A stretch of 64,000 nt of DNA from Kitasatospora phosalacinea (lineage in GTDB: Bacteria; Actinomycetota; Actinomycetes; Streptomycetales; Streptomycetaceae). The notes under the pieces are model-generated. The model was not told the origin of the DNA, did not search any database, and saw only the letters and a program-made list of their open reading frames with translations. Below, piece after piece: positions 31,994-41,666 of this stretch; the stretch's first letter is position 1; each line of letters starts with the position of its first letter. A program made the translations under genes and the position numbers. Location: contig NZ_JNYE01000022.1 in assembly GCF_000717185.1 (NCBI RefSeq), positions 10,287 through 74,286 of the forward strand, given 5' to 3'.

Positions 31994-32614
31994 ATGTCCG
32001 TCGTGGCGACAGCAACAGCAACAGAAACCGGACACGCGCACGGAGCGGTCAACAGGCCGAACCTGGTCAGCGTCGGAACCATTGTCTGGCTGAGCTCGGA
32101 GCTGATGTTCTTCGCGGCCCTGTTCGCGATGTACTTCACCCTCCGCTCGGTCAAGGGCGCCGAGTTCTGGCACGAGAAGGCCCATGCCCTCAACGTGCCG
32201 TTCTCCTCGGTCAACACCACGATCCTGGTGCTCTCCTCGCTCACCTGCCAGCTCGGCGTGTTCGCCGCCGAGCGCGGTGACGTGAAGAAGCTGCGCTCGT
32301 GGTTCACGATCACCTTCGTGATGGGCGCCATCTTCATCGGCGGCCAGATCTTCGAGTACACCGAGCTGGTCAAGAAGGACGGCCTGTCGCTGTCCTCCGA
32401 CCCGTACGGCACGGTGTTCTACCTGACCACCGGCTTCCACGGACTCCACGTGACGGGTGGTCTGATCGCCTTCCTGCTGGTCCTCGGTCGGACCTACGCG
32501 GCGCGGCGCTTCACGCACGAGCAGGCCACCGCGGCGATCGTGGTGTCGTACTACTGGCACTTCGTCGACGTCGTGTGGATCGGCCTGTTCGCGACCATCT
32601 ACCTGATCAAGTAA
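31994..32614 (+). CDS. ctaE: Cytochrome aa3 oxidase subunit III
   Basis: Membrane subunit of the cytochrome c oxidase, 206 residues, with five predicted membrane helices starting at about residue 30 ([20 protein letters not shown]). The conserved Glu in SSELMFF and the C-terminal motif [20 protein letters not shown] are typical of subunit III. It is first in the order ctaE-qcrC-qcrA-qcrB, which suits the actinobacterial bcc-aa3 supercomplex where no soluble cytochrome c is used. It lies 91 bp upstream of qcrC and is probably co-transcribed. Its position away from ctaC-ctaD-ctaF is normal for the phylum. Confidence 0.96.
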   Translation: MSVVATATATETGHAHGAVNRPNLVSVGTIVWLSSELMFFAALFAMYFTLRSVKGAEFWHEKAHALNVPFSSVNTTILVLSSLTCQLGVFAAERGDVKKLRSWFTITFVMGAIFIGGQIFEYTELVKKDGLSLSSDPYGTVFYLTTGFHGLHVTGGLIAFLLVLGRTYAARRFTHEQATAAIVVSYYWHFVDVVWIGLFATIYLIK

Positions 32615-32705
32615 CAGCCGCCCCGCCCCTGACCCGGCGTCACCTCGACGCCTGGGCGTCAGGGGCAGGCTGCTGCCGACCAGATCCTGACACCGGGGTT
32701 ATTCC

Positions 32706-33527
32706 GTGAAAAAGCTCTCCGCACGACGGCGCCACCCACTGGCGGCGGTCGTCGTCCTACTTCTCGCCCTGGCGGCCACCGGGGGGCTGTACGCCGCTTT
32801 CGCGCCCGCCGAGAAGGCGCAGGCCGACAGCTCGGCGCAGTCGCTCGCCATCGACGAGGGCAAGAAGCTCTTCGCCGTCGGCTGCTCCTCCTGCCACGGC
32901 CTGAACGGCCAGGGCACCTCCGACGGCCCGTCGCTGGTCGGCGTCGGCTCGGCCGCGGTCGACTTCCAGGTCGGCACCGGTCGCATGCCGGCCCAGCAGC
33001 CGGGCGCCCAGGTCCCGCGCAAGAAGGTCATCTACTCCCAGACCGAGATCGACCAGCTGGCCGCCTTCGTGGCCTCGCTCGGCCCCGGCCCGGTGGCTCC
33101 CACCACCGAGCAGTACGAGCCGTCCACGGACGCGAAGACCAACGCCGAGCAGGTCGCCAAGGGCGGCGAGCTGTTCCGCACCAACTGCGCCCAGTGCCAC
33201 AACTTCGCCGGCAAGGGCGGCGCGCTGACCAACGGCAAGTACGCGCCGTCCCTGGAGGGCGTGGACGCGAAGCACATCTACGAGGCCATGCAGACCGGCC
33301 CGCAGAACATGCCGTCCTTCCCCGACACCACCATGCCGGAGGAGCAGAAGCGCGAGATCGTGGCGTTCGTCCGCCACACGAACGACGAGCCCAACCCGGG
33401 TGGTCTCGCCCTGGGCAGCCTCGGTCCGGTGACCGAGGGCCTGTTCGGCTGGATCTTCGGTCTCGGCACGCTGATCGCCATCGCGATCTGGGTCGCCGCC
33501 CACACCACCAAGGCCAAGAAGTCATGA
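32706..33527 (+). CDS. qcrC: Cytochrome bc1 complex diheme cytochrome c subunit
   Basis: Carries electrons from the Rieske centre to the CuA site inside the bcc-aa3 supercomplex. The 273 residues have an N-terminal membrane helix (AAVVVLLLALAATGGLYAAF), two c-type heme domains with CSSCH (about 59-63) and CAQCH (about 161-165), distal Met candidates in TGRMPAQQP and QNMPSFPD, and a C-terminal membrane helix (LFGWIFGLGTLIAIAIWVAAH). The double heme replaces a soluble cytochrome c. GTG 32706 precedes a Lys-rich start. The stop overlaps qcrA by 4 bp (ATGA). Confidence 0.97.
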   Translation: MKKLSARRRHPLAAVVVLLLALAATGGLYAAFAPAEKAQADSSAQSLAIDEGKKLFAVGCSSCHGLNGQGTSDGPSLVGVGSAAVDFQVGTGRMPAQQPGAQVPRKKVIYSQTEIDQLAAFVASLGPGPVAPTTEQYEPSTDAKTNAEQVAKGGELFRTNCAQCHNFAGKGGALTNGKYAPSLEGVDAKHIYEAMQTGPQNMPSFPDTTMPEEQKREIVAFVRHTNDEPNPGGLALGSLGPVTEGLFGWIFGLGTLIAIAIWVAAHTTKAKKS

Positions 33528-34591
33528 GCCACGACATGTCAGAGAACCTGCCGGAGGCGCACGGCGCCTCCCACGGCACGGACGTCGTCTCCCACGACGA
33601 CCCCTTCGCCGACCCGGGCCTGCCGGCCCACGAACCGCGTCGGACCGACATCGACGAGCGGGCCGCCAAGCGGGCCGAGCGCCAGGTGTCGCTGCTGTTC
33701 GTGGTCTCGATGCTGGCGACGATCGGCTTCATCGCGTCCTACGCGTCGATCGACGCCGACAAGCTGGTCTACATCTTCCCGCTGGGCAAGGTCAGCGCGC
33801 TCAACTTCGCCCTGGGCATGACCCTCGGCGTCGCGCTGTTCTGCATCGGCGCCGGCGCGGTCCACTGGGCCCGCACCCTGATGTCGGACCACGAGCTGCC
33901 GGCCGAGCGCCACCCGATCGAGGCCGACGACGACGTCCGCAACGACGTCATCGAGCAGTTCAAGACCGGTGCCGCGGAGTCCGGCTTCGGCCGCCGCAAG
34001 ATGATCCGCAACACCCTGATCGGCTCGATGGCCCTGGTGCCGCTGTCCGGCGTGGTGCTGCTGCGCGACCTCGGCCCGCTGCCGGAGCAGAAGCTGGCGC
34101 ACACCGGCTGGGACAAGGCGAAGCCGAGCCAGCCGATCCGCCTGGTCAACATGAACACCGACACGGCCATGAAGCCCGAGGACATCATCCAGGGCTCGCT
34201 GACCTTCGCGAAGCCCGAGGGCCTCGAGGAGTCGGCCGAGGACTTCCAGCAGCAGATCGCCAAGGACGCCCTGATGCTCATCCGGATCGCCCCGGAGAAC
34301 ATCAAGGACTCCGAGTCCCGGGACAAGGGCTTCGAGGGCATCCTCGCCTACTCGAAGATCTGCACCCACGTCGGCTGCCCGATCTCGCTGTACGAGCAGC
34401 AGACCCACCACGCGCTCTGCCCCTGCCACCAGTCGACCTTCGACCTGGCGGACGGCGCTCGCGTCATCTTCGGCCCGGCCGGCCACCCGCTGCCGCAGCT
34501 GAAGATCACCACCGATGAGGAGGGCTTCCTGGTCGCCACCGGCGACTTCGACGAGCCCGTCGGCCCGAGCTACTGGGAGCGTCCGCGATGA
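33524..34591 (+). CDS. qcrA: Cytochrome bc1 complex Rieske iron-sulfur subunit
   Basis: Takes electrons from menaquinol at the Qo site and passes them to the diheme cytochrome. The 355 residues hold three membrane helices (about 53-75, 92-112 and near 165-185), an actinobacterial feature compared with one in mitochondria. The [2Fe-2S] motifs are CTHVGC and CPCHQSTF (about 288-310). A disordered His/Asp-rich N-terminus precedes the first helix. ATG 33524 overlaps the qcrC stop, and the gene's own stop overlaps qcrB (ATGA), so the three are translated as a coupled unit. Confidence 0.97.
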   Translation: MSHDMSENLPEAHGASHGTDVVSHDDPFADPGLPAHEPRRTDIDERAAKRAERQVSLLFVVSMLATIGFIASYASIDADKLVYIFPLGKVSALNFALGMTLGVALFCIGAGAVHWARTLMSDHELPAERHPIEADDDVRNDVIEQFKTGAAESGFGRRKMIRNTLIGSMALVPLSGVVLLRDLGPLPEQKLAHTGWDKAKPSQPIRLVNMNTDTAMKPEDIIQGSLTFAKPEGLEESAEDFQQQIAKDALMLIRIAPENIKDSESRDKGFEGILAYSKICTHVGCPISLYEQQTHHALCPCHQSTFDLADGARVIFGPAGHPLPQLKITTDEEGFLVATGDFDEPVGPSYWERPR

Positions 34592-36249
34592 GTTCCGCAA
34601 GCGGCACCAAGAACAGTGCCTCCAAGCCGGCCAGCACCCGCGCCAAGCCCGCCAACAAGGCCGAGGCGACCGCCGACTGGGTCGACGGCCGGCTGGGGAT
34701 CTACTCCCTGGCCAAGGCCAACCTGCGCAAGATCTTCCCGGACCACTGGTCCTTCATGCTCGGTGAGATCTGCCTCTACAGCTTCATCATCATCATCCTC
34801 ACGGGTGTGTACCTGACGCTGTTCTTCAAGCCGAGCATGGCGGAGACCGTCTACCACGGCACCTACCTGCCGCTGAACGGCATCCGGATGTCGGAGGCGT
34901 ACGCCTCCACGGTGAACATCAGCTTCGAGGTCCGCGGCGGTCTGCTGATCCGCCAGATCCACCACTGGGCCGCGCTGGTCTTCGTGGCCGCGATGTTCGT
35001 CCACATGATGCGCGTCTTCTTCACCGGCGCGTTCCGCAAGCCGCGCGAGATCAACTGGCTGTTCGGCTTCCTGCTGCTCTGCCTGGGCTTCTTCGACGGC
35101 TTCTTCGGCTACTCGCTGCCGGACGACCTGCTGTCGGGCACCGGCATCCGCTTCATGGAGGGCGCGATCCTCGCGGTGCCGCTGGTCGGCACCTACATCC
35201 AGATGTTCCTGTTCGGCGGCCAGTTCCCGGGCACGGACATCATCCCGCGCTTCTTCACCATCCACGTGCTGCTCATCCCGGGCATCATGCTGGGCCTGCT
35301 GGTGGCGCACCTGATCCTGGTCTTCTACCACAAGCACACCCAGTGGGCGGGCCCGGGCAAGACCGAGAAGAACGTCGTCGGCATGCCGCTGATGCCGGTC
35401 TACATGGCGAAGGCCGGTGGCTTCTTCTTCCTGGTCTTCGGCATCATCGCGGTGATGTCCGCGGTCGCCACGATCAACCCGGTGTGGGCGTACGGCCCGT
35501 ACCGTCCGGACCAGGTGTCGACCGACGCCCAGCCCGACTGGTACATGGGCTTCGCCGAGGGCCTGATCCGCTTCATGCCGGGCTGGGAGGTCTCCGTCTG
35601 GGGCGGCCACACGCTGAACCTGGGCGTGTTCATCCCGCTGATGATCTTCCCGCTGGTCCTGGTCGCGATCGCGGTGTGGCCGTTCATCGAGTCCTGGGTC
35701 ACCGGCGACAAGCGCGAGCACCACATCCTGGACCGCCCGCGCAACGCCCCGGTCCGCACCGCGTTCGGCGCGGCCTGGATCGCGCTGTACCTGGTCCTGC
35801 TGGTCGGCGGTGGCAACGACCTGTTCGCCACCCACCTGCACATGTCGATCAACACGATCACCTACGCGGTCCGCGTCGGCTTCTTCGTGGTGCCGGTCCT
35901 CACCTTCATCGTCACCAAGCGCTGGTGCCTCGGCCTGCAGCGCCGCGACAAGGACAAGGTGCTGCACGGGCGCGAGTCCGGCATCATCAAGCGCCTGCCG
36001 CACGGTGAGTTCATCGAGGTCCACACCCCGCTGGCGCAGAAGGACCTGCACACCCTCACCGCCCACGAGCAGCCCCAGCCGCTGGAGCTGCCCGCCGAGA
36101 CGGACGAGAACGGTGTGGCCCGCAAGGCCGGCGTGATCGCCAAGACCCGGGTGAAGCTCTCCGAGGGCTTCTACGGCGAGGGCAACCAGATCGCCAAGCC
36201 CACCACCGAGGAGTACCACGAGATCACCAGCGGCCACGGCCACCACTGA
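34588..36249 (+). CDS. qcrB: Cytochrome bc1 complex cytochrome b subunit
   Basis: Core quinol-oxidising subunit of 553 residues. Heme b ligands sit in RQIHHWAALVFVAAMFVHMMR and FTIHVLLIPGIMLGLLVAHLI. The menaquinol site region is PVWAYGPYRP (PEWY-like position). Both N- and C-terminal extensions are longer than in mitochondria: about 35 Lys/Ala-rich residues at the start and ~110 cytosolic residues at the end (HGEFIEVHTPLAQKD...), ending in GHGHH. It is last in ctaE-qcrCAB and is followed by a strong hairpin. Known target of bcc inhibitors in mycobacteria. Confidence 0.97.
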   Translation: MSSASGTKNSASKPASTRAKPANKAEATADWVDGRLGIYSLAKANLRKIFPDHWSFMLGEICLYSFIIIILTGVYLTLFFKPSMAETVYHGTYLPLNGIRMSEAYASTVNISFEVRGGLLIRQIHHWAALVFVAAMFVHMMRVFFTGAFRKPREINWLFGFLLLCLGFFDGFFGYSLPDDLLSGTGIRFMEGAILAVPLVGTYIQMFLFGGQFPGTDIIPRFFTIHVLLIPGIMLGLLVAHLILVFYHKHTQWAGPGKTEKNVVGMPLMPVYMAKAGGFFFLVFGIIAVMSAVATINPVWAYGPYRPDQVSTDAQPDWYMGFAEGLIRFMPGWEVSVWGGHTLNLGVFIPLMIFPLVLVAIAVWPFIESWVTGDKREHHILDRPRNAPVRTAFGAAWIALYLVLLVGGGNDLFATHLHMSINTITYAVRVGFFVVPVLTFIVTKRWCLGLQRRDKDKVLHGRESGIIKRLPHGEFIEVHTPLAQKDLHTLTAHEQPQPLELPAETDENGVARKAGVIAKTRVKLSEGFYGEGNQIAKPTTEEYHEITSGHGHH

Positions 36250-36273
36250 TCCCGCGTAGCTGTCACGCCACGT

Positions 36274-36312
36274 CAGAACCCTCCACCGGCCCCGGCCGGT
36301 GGGGGGTTCTGG
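36274..36312 (+). terminator. Terminator of the ctaE-qcrCAB operon
   Basis: Nearly perfect hairpin: CAGAACCCTCCACCGGCC pairs with GGCCGGTGGGGGGTTCTG with one mismatch, 25 nt past the qcrB stop. It separates the respiratory operon from the GntR gene. Confidence 0.85.
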
Positions 36313-36342
36313 CATACCGGGGGCACCGCCGCGGCACCCTGT

Positions 36343-36348
36343 TATGTT
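36343..36348 (+). promoter_or_regulatory. -10 element TATGTT, leaderless GntR transcript likely
   Basis: TATGTT ends 6 nt before the GTG start at 36355, so transcription would begin at or next to the start codon. No ribosome site is present upstream. Both facts suit a leaderless mRNA. A matching -35 box is not obvious. Confidence 0.6.
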
Positions 36349-36354
36349 GACCGG

Positions 36355-36720
36355 GTGCACCTGGTGATCGACGCCCAGTCCCCCGTCCCGCCCTACGAGC
36401 AGGTCCGCGCGCAGATCGCGGCCCTTGCCCGCGCCGGCGAGCTCCCGGTCGGCCTGAAGCTCCCCACCGTCCGCGCCCTCGCCGAGCAGCTCGGCCTGGC
36501 CGCGAACACGGTGGCCCGCGCCTACCGCGAGCTGGAGGCCGACGGCGTGGTCGAGACCCACGGCCGGGCCGGGACCACCGTCGCCCCGACCGGCGACACC
36601 GCCCACCGCCAGGCGGCGGCCGCCGCCGCCGAGTACGCGGCCCGCGCCGCCCGCCTCGGCCTCACCCACGACGAGGCCCTCGCCGCCGTCGCCACCGCCC
36701 TCGGCGTGGCCTACCGCTGA
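36355..36720 (+). CDS. Short GntR-family regulator (YtrA-like)
   Basis: DNA-binding regulator of 121 residues. The winged helix-turn-helix covers residues 8-78 with PPYEQVRAQIAALARAGEL, LPTVRALAEQLGLAANTVAR and YRELEADGVVETHGRAGT. The ~40-residue helical tail is too small for an effector domain, as in the YtrA subfamily, and serves dimerisation. YtrA-type genes often control an adjacent ABC transporter; none is here, so the target is unclear. The start codon GTG 36355 coincides with the predicted transcription start. It is a one-gene unit between the qcr terminator and a 12-bp hairpin. Confidence 0.88.
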   Translation: MHLVIDAQSPVPPYEQVRAQIAALARAGELPVGLKLPTVRALAEQLGLAANTVARAYRELEADGVVETHGRAGTTVAPTGDTAHRQAAAAAAEYAARAARLGLTHDEALAAVATALGVAYR

Positions 36721-36740
36721 CGACCCGCCGGACGGCAGAA

Positions 36741-36771
36741 ACCCCGCACCCCCCGGTCAGGGGTGCGGGGT
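36741..36771. terminator. Bidirectional hairpin between GntR and Ldt genes
   Basis: Twelve-base-pair perfect stem (ACCCCGCACCCC with GGGGTGCGGGGT) around a 7-nt loop, placed between two convergent stop codons (36720 and 36781). Confidence 0.8.
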
Positions 36772-36780
36772 CCCGGCGCC

Positions 36781-38070
36781 TCACCGGCTCGCGCTCGGGC
36801 TCGGGCCCGTGTTCACCGACGGGCTCGGCATCGCGTTCACCCCCGTGTCCGGGGCGGCCGTGCTGACCGGCTTGCCCAGCGCGCTGTGCTTCACGTACTC
36901 GTCGAAGGCGATGTTCCAGTCGCCGAAGCCGTTGCCGAACGGCTCCATCTCGTCGCCCTTGCTGTTGACCACCTGCACGATGTCGCCGACGCGGGTGTTG
37001 TCGAAGAACCACTTCGCCTCGTCGGTGCTCATCCCGGTGCAGCCGTGGCTGACGTTCTCCTTGCCCTGCGCCCACACCGACCAGGGCGCGGCGTGGACGT
37101 ACTCGCCGCTCCAGGTGACCCGGGTGGCCCACTTCACGTCCAGGTCGTAGGACTCGCTGCTGCCCGCCGCGATGCCGATCGTCTCGCTGCTCATCCGGAC
37201 GTCGGACTCCTGGCCGAGCACCACCTTGACGCCGTTGCGGGTGTCGAAGCCGGGCTTGCCGGTGGTGACCGGGATGGTCTTCACCACCTCGCCGTTGCGC
37301 TTGTACGTCAGCTGGTCGGTGCCCGCGTCGACCAGCGCCTCGATCCGGTCGCCGGTGCGCAGGGCCAGGCTCTGCTGCTCGCCGCCGTAGACGCCGTCGG
37401 ATATCCGGATGCCGGGCAGGTCGTAGGCGAGCTCGACGGTGGTGTTGGCGGGCCAGTACTCCTGCGGCCGGAAGTGCAGGTTCTCGTCGTCGACCCAGTA
37501 CCAGGCGCCGGTGACGGCGGGCTGCGAGGTGACGGTGAGGCCGCGTTCGATCTGCTGCCGGGCCGCCGGGTCGGTGACCGCCTCGGAGAGCTTGACGGTG
37601 AGCGGCTGGCCGACGCCGTAGACGCCGCTGCCCGAGCTGTCGGGGCCGAGTTCGGCGGTGACGACGTGCTGCGCGTCGGCGGTGGTGAAGGTGGAGTCGG
37701 TCTCGCCGTGGCCGCCCTTGCCGTCCTCGGCCGCGACCTTGACGGTGTACGCGGCTCCGGCCCGGAGCGGGTCGGTGGTCCGCCAGTGCTGCTGGTCGGC
37801 GGCGAGCTCACCGGCCACCGGTCGGCCGTCGGGTCCGGTGACGGTGACGGCGGCGAGCTTGCTGCTGCCGTCCGTGGTGACGCTGAACGCCTTCGCCGGG
37901 TCGGCCTTCTCCCCGGCGGCCGAGGTGTGGATCAGCGGGGCCACGTCGATCTGACGGGCCGTTTCCTGCTCCGGCGCGCCGCTGTCGGTCGAGCAGGCGG
38001 CGGCCGGGGCGAGCACCAGCATCGCGGCCAGTGCGGTCCGGCTGGAGCCGGATATCCGAGAGCCCTTCAA
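36781..38070 (-). CDS. L,D-transpeptidase lipoprotein (YkuD domain)
   Basis: Makes 3-3 peptidoglycan crosslinks at the outer membrane face. Lipoprotein of 429 residues with lipobox Cys26 (APAAACSTD). Two Ig-like domains (about 40-150 and 150-250) are followed by the YkuD catalytic domain (about 255-380) with the signature SHGCTGMS holding the nucleophile Cys, and HAAPWSVWAQG before it. A Ser/Pro-rich tail ends the protein. TTG 38070 is chosen for GGGAGG 5 nt upstream; the frame continues upstream without a ribosome site. The build is that of mycobacterial LdtMt2. It follows ctaF on the same strand across a strong terminator. Confidence 0.93.
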   Translation of the reverse strand: MKGSRISGSSRTALAAMLVLAPAAACSTDSGAPEQETARQIDVAPLIHTSAAGEKADPAKAFSVTTDGSSKLAAVTVTGPDGRPVAGELAADQQHWRTTDPLRAGAAYTVKVAAEDGKGGHGETDSTFTTADAQHVVTAELGPDSSGSGVYGVGQPLTVKLSEAVTDPAARQQIERGLTVTSQPAVTGAWYWVDDENLHFRPQEYWPANTTVELAYDLPGIRISDGVYGGEQQSLALRTGDRIEALVDAGTDQLTYKRNGEVVKTIPVTTGKPGFDTRNGVKVVLGQESDVRMSSETIGIAAGSSESYDLDVKWATRVTWSGEYVHAAPWSVWAQGKENVSHGCTGMSTDEAKWFFDNTRVGDIVQVVNSKGDEMEPFGNGFGDWNIAFDEYVKHSALGKPVSTAAPDTGVNAMPSPSVNTGPSPSASR

Positions 38071-38184
38071 CGGAACCTCCCAGGGGTGTGAACCTGCCTC
38101 AGAGCGTAGGAAGGCGTCACCCGGTCGGCACTCCGGGTAACCCGGGCGGGGGACACCGCCCGGCCGCTCCCCGGGAACGACGGG

Positions 38185-38217
38185 GGCCGGGCACCCCCCG
38201 AGGGGGGTGCCCGGCCC
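38185..38217 (-). terminator. Terminator of the ctaC-ctaD-ctaF operon
   Basis: Hairpin GGGCCGGGCACCCCCC / GGGGGGTGCCCGGCCC around a two-base turn, 36 nt after the ctaF stop and before the Ldt gene start. Confidence 0.85.
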
Positions 38218-38252
38218 GCCGTGCGGCTCGCGCGGTCGGCGCGCTCCGGAAC

Positions 38253-38669
38253 CTACTGGTTCTGGTTCTCGCCGCGGTAGAACTCGAAGACCCAGCCGAA
38301 CAGGCCGATCAGGATGACCGGGATCGACCAGTACAGCAGCCACCAGCCGAAGATGACGCCCAGGAAGGCCAGCGCGCCACCGATCGCCAGGGAGAGCGGC
38401 TGCCAGCTGTGCGGGGCGAAGAAGCCCACCTCGCCGGCGTCGTCCGAGACCTGGGCCTCGGGGTTGTCGCCCGCGCCGGTGTCCACCCGCTTGGCGGTGA
38501 ACGCCAGGTAGAAGCCGATGAAGGCGCACAGGCCGAAGGCCAGGAACAGCGCGGTGGTGCCGGCGGCCTCCAGGCCGTGGTCCGACTTACCGGTCCAGAC
38601 CATGTAGGTGATGGCGATCGCCAGCACGAACACGGCCAGACCGGCGAAGATCTTTCCCTGCTCCTTCAT
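38253..38669 (-). CDS. ctaF: Cytochrome aa3 oxidase subunit IV, actinobacterial type
   Basis: Small membrane subunit of 138 residues with four hydrophobic segments (about 8-28, 38-58, 92-112 and 113-130) and a cytosolic loop with [15 protein letters not shown], the hallmark of the actinobacterial CtaF family. It stabilises the supercomplex and is not related to the subunit IV of mitochondria. ATG 38669 overlaps the ctaD stop as ATGA. It is the final gene of ctaC-ctaD-ctaF. Confidence 0.93.
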   Translation of the reverse strand: MKEQGKIFAGLAVFVLAIAITYMVWTGKSDHGLEAAGTTALFLAFGLCAFIGFYLAFTAKRVDTGAGDNPEAQVSDDAGEVGFFAPHSWQPLSLAIGGALAFLGVIFGWWLLYWSIPVILIGLFGWVFEFYRGENQNQ

Positions 38670-40444
38670 CGGGCGTCACCCTCATTCTTGCCCTTGCCCA
38701 GCGACGGACGGTCGTACTGCGCGGGGGTCACACCCTCGAAGTGCTTGGCCGGCTCACCGTGGTTCTCCAGGTAGTCCAGCGCGGCGATCTCCGGGTGGTG
38801 CAGGTCGAAGGCCGGGGACTCGGAGCGGATCCGCGGCAGGGTGGTGAAGTTGTGCCGCGGCGGCGGGCAGGAGGTCGCCCACTCCAGCGAGCGGCCGTAG
38901 CCCCACGGGTCGTCGACCTCGACCTTCTCGCCGTACTTGGCGGTCTTCCAGACGTTGTAGAGGAACGGCAGGATCGACAGGCCGAGCAGGAACGAGCTGA
39001 TGGTCGAGACGGTGTTCAGCGTGGTGAAGCCGTCGCTCGCCAGGTAGTCGGCGTAGCGGCGCGGCATGCCCTCGGCGCCCAGCCAGTGCTGGACCAGGAA
39101 GGTGCCGTGGAAGCCGACGAACAGCGTCCAGAAGGTGATCTTGCCGAGGCGCTCGTCCAGCATCTTGCCGGTCATCTTCGGCCACCAGAAGTGGAAGCCG
39201 GCGAACATCGCGAAGACGACGGTGCCGAACACCACGTAGTGGAAGTGCGCGACGACGAAGTACGAGTCGGAGACGTGGAAGTCGATCGGCGGCGAGGCCA
39301 GCAGCACGCCGGTCAGACCGCCGAACAGGAAGGTGACCAGGAAGCCGACCGTCCAGAGCATCGGGGTCTCGAAGCTCAGCGAGCCCTTCCACATGGTGCC
39401 GACCCAGTTGAAGAACTTCACACCGGTCGGGACGGCGATCAGGAAGGTCATGAACGAGAAGAACGGCAGGAGCACCTGTCCGGTCACGTACATGTGGTGC
39501 GCCCACACCGTCACCGAGAGGCCGGCGATGGCGATGGTCGCGGCGATCAGGCCGGAGTAGCCGAACATCGGCTTGCGGCTGAAGACCGGGATGATCTCGG
39601 AGACGATGCCGAAGAACGGCAGCGCGATGATGTAGACCTCGGGGTGGCCGAAGAACCAGAACAGGTGCTGCCAGAGCAGCGCTCCGCCGTTCGTCGGGTC
39701 GAAGACGTGCGCCCCGAACTTGCGGTCCGCCTCCAGGGCGAACAGCGCGGCCGCGAGGACCGGGAAGGCCAGCAGGACCAGCACGGCGGTCAGCAGGACG
39801 TTCCAGACGAAGATCGACATCCGGAACATCGTCATGCCGGGCGCGCGCATGCAGATGATCGTGGTGATGAAGTTGACCGCGCCGAGGATGGTGCCGAAGC
39901 CGGAGAACGCCAGGCCCATGATCCACATGTCGGCGCCGATGCCCGGCGAGCGGACCGCGTCCGACAGCGGCGAGTAGGCGAACCAGCCGAAGTCGGCGGC
40001 GCCCTGCGGGGTGAGGAAGCCGGCCACCGCGATGATCGAGCCGAACAGGTACAGCCAGTAGGCGAACATGTTCAGGCGCGGGAAGGCGACGTCGGGGGCG
40101 CCGATCTGGAGCGGCATGATCCAGTTGGCGAAGCCCGCGAACAGCGGCGTGGCGAACATCAGCAGCATGATCGTGCCATGCATGGTGAACGCCTGGTTGA
40201 ACTGCTCGTTCGACAGGATCTGGGTACCGGGGCGGGCCAGCTCGGCGCGCATGACCAGGGCGAGCACGCCACCGATCAGGAAGAAGGCGAACGAGGTCGC
40301 CAGGTACATCGTGCCGATCGTCTTGTGGTCAGTGGTGGTCAGCCACTTGATGATCGCGTTGCCCGGCTTGCGCACCCGCGGGGTCCCCGAGGTGACGGCC
40401 CCGGCTCCCCCACCGGCCGCGGCGGGCTCGTTGAGGATGGTCAC
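38666..40444 (-). CDS. ctaD: Cytochrome aa3 oxidase subunit I
   Basis: Catalytic subunit of 592 residues holding heme a and the heme a3-CuB site. Twelve membrane helices are visible. Key motifs are [13 protein letters not shown] (low-spin heme His), [19 protein letters not shown] (CuB His plus the crosslinked Tyr), [11 protein letters not shown] (CuB His pair) and [10 protein letters not shown] (heme His ligands). A His-poor C-terminal extension of ~60 residues ends in [12 protein letters not shown] 40444 overlaps the ctaC stop. Oxygen reduction here is coupled to proton pumping within the bcc-aa3 supercomplex. Confidence 0.98.
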   Translation of the reverse strand: MTILNEPAAAGGGAGAVTSGTPRVRKPGNAIIKWLTTTDHKTIGTMYLATSFAFFLIGGVLALVMRAELARPGTQILSNEQFNQAFTMHGTIMLLMFATPLFAGFANWIMPLQIGAPDVAFPRLNMFAYWLYLFGSIIAVAGFLTPQGAADFGWFAYSPLSDAVRSPGIGADMWIMGLAFSGFGTILGAVNFITTIICMRAPGMTMFRMSIFVWNVLLTAVLVLLAFPVLAAALFALEADRKFGAHVFDPTNGGALLWQHLFWFFGHPEVYIIALPFFGIVSEIIPVFSRKPMFGYSGLIAATIAIAGLSVTVWAHHMYVTGQVLLPFFSFMTFLIAVPTGVKFFNWVGTMWKGSLSFETPMLWTVGFLVTFLFGGLTGVLLASPPIDFHVSDSYFVVAHFHYVVFGTVVFAMFAGFHFWWPKMTGKMLDERLGKITFWTLFVGFHGTFLVQHWLGAEGMPRRYADYLASDGFTTLNTVSTISSFLLGLSILPFLYNVWKTAKYGEKVEVDDPWGYGRSLEWATSCPPPRHNFTTLPRIRSESPAFDLHHPEIAALDYLENHGEPAKHFEGVTPAQYDRPSLGKGKNEGDAR

Positions 40445-41301
40445 TTCTCTTCACTACTTCCCGTGGTGGGGAGGATGCCTGCGGGAACCGCGCCGGCCTG
40501 GCCCTTGTCGCGGAGCTCCTTGAGGTGCTGCTCGTAGTCGGCGGCCGACACGACCTTCACGTTGAACAGCATCCGCGAGTGGTCGGTGCCGCAGAGCTCG
40601 GCGCACTTGCCGCGGTAGGTCCCGAGCGCGGTCGGGGTGACCTGGAACTCGTTCACCACGCCGGGCACGACGTCCATCTTCATCATGAAGTTGACGGGCC
40701 AGAAGTCGTGGATGACGTCGTTGGAGGTCAGCCGGAACTTCACGGTCTCGTTGATCGGCAGGTAGAGCGTCGGGGCGTTCCCCGTGCTGCCGACCTCGTA
40801 CGCGGCGGTGGTGCTCGCCGGGTCCGGGATCTCGGAGTTCTCGTAGTTGAACGCCCAACTCCACTGGAAGCCCACCACGTTGATGGTGTGCTGCGACTTG
40901 GCGTCGACCTTCGTCAGGGTGGCCTCGTCGCGGGCGACGAAGTAGAACAGCACCGAGACGATGACGAGGGGGACCGCGGTGTACAGCGCCTCGATGGGCA
41001 CGTTGTACCGGGTCTGAGCGGGGACCTCCACCTTGGTGCGGCTGCGCCGGTGGAAGAACACGCTCCAGAGGATCAGACCCCACATCAATGCACCAACAAC
41101 CAGGGCCGCGATCCACGAGCCCTGCCACATGTGAAGGACCAGCGGGCCTTCCTTGGTGACGGGACTGGGGAGGCCAAGCCTGGGCAGGTCGTTGGCCGAG
41201 CAGCCGGTGGCGGTCGCGATGACGAGGCCCAGTGCCAGCGCCTGAGGCAGCTTCCGCCGCATCGTGCGCCGCGGCGAGCGGTCGGAGCCGTTGGGACTCA
41301 C
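40441..41301 (-). CDS. ctaC: Cytochrome aa3 oxidase subunit II (CuA), lipoprotein
   Basis: Receives electrons from QcrC at the binuclear CuA centre. The 286 residues start with a lipoprotein signal (lipobox Cys34 in TATGCSAND), two membrane helices (about 60-85 and 105-130) and an extracellular cupredoxin domain. CuA ligands occur in [11 protein letters not shown] and [17 protein letters not shown] 41301 is used, with GGGAAGG 6 nt upstream; the next Met (residue 14) has none. Overlap with ctaD (ATGA) makes the three genes one coupled operon whose promoter must lie in the 365-bp upstream gap. Confidence 0.95.
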   Translation of the reverse strand: MSPNGSDRSPRRTMRRKLPQALALGLVIATATGCSANDLPRLGLPSPVTKEGPLVLHMWQGSWIAALVVGALMWGLILWSVFFHRRSRTKVEVPAQTRYNVPIEALYTAVPLVIVSVLFYFVARDEATLTKVDAKSQHTINVVGFQWSWAFNYENSEIPDPASTTAAYEVGSTGNAPTLYLPINETVKFRLTSNDVIHDFWPVNFMMKMDVVPGVVNEFQVTPTALGTYRGKCAELCGTDHSRMLFNVKVVSAADYEQHLKELRDKGQAGAVPAGILPTTGSSEEK

Positions 41302-41666
41302 GTAGCGCCTTCCCGAAGTCTCGCCCGCGAACGCACCACCGGGAGGAGCCTGTTGTCAGGGTCTCCTCGGCGGTCCGGCCACGGGCACGGTTTGAATGCT
41401 TATGCGGGCCAAACGCTACTCCATCCTTATGCGGCACTCACGGGCAGCCCCTGGTAACGCGCCGCCCGGCTACCCGTTCGGCACCCCGTGGGGTGAACCA
41501 CCCCCGCGGGACGGATGGAGTCGCAGGTCATGGCGGACGTCCGAGCCTCTCACGACCGAACGGGCGACCGTACTACGACACGCGGGTGACGGACCGTCGG
41601 CCACCCCGCGGGGGTGGGAGGAATCACCCCGTAAGGGGCAGCCGCGGCGTCGTCTACGGTGGCCGG
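41302..41666. promoter_or_regulatory. Divergent control region between ctaC and the desulfurase-TusA gene
   Basis: No gene fits in these 365 bp. Two direct copies of CTTATGCGG are found at 41399-41407 and 41426-41434, 27 bp apart, in the AT-richest part; they could be a regulator site or contain ctaC promoter parts on the minus strand. On the plus side TACGGT (41654-41659) ends 7 nt before GTG 41667, suiting a leaderless start for the desulfurase gene. Confidence 0.45.
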
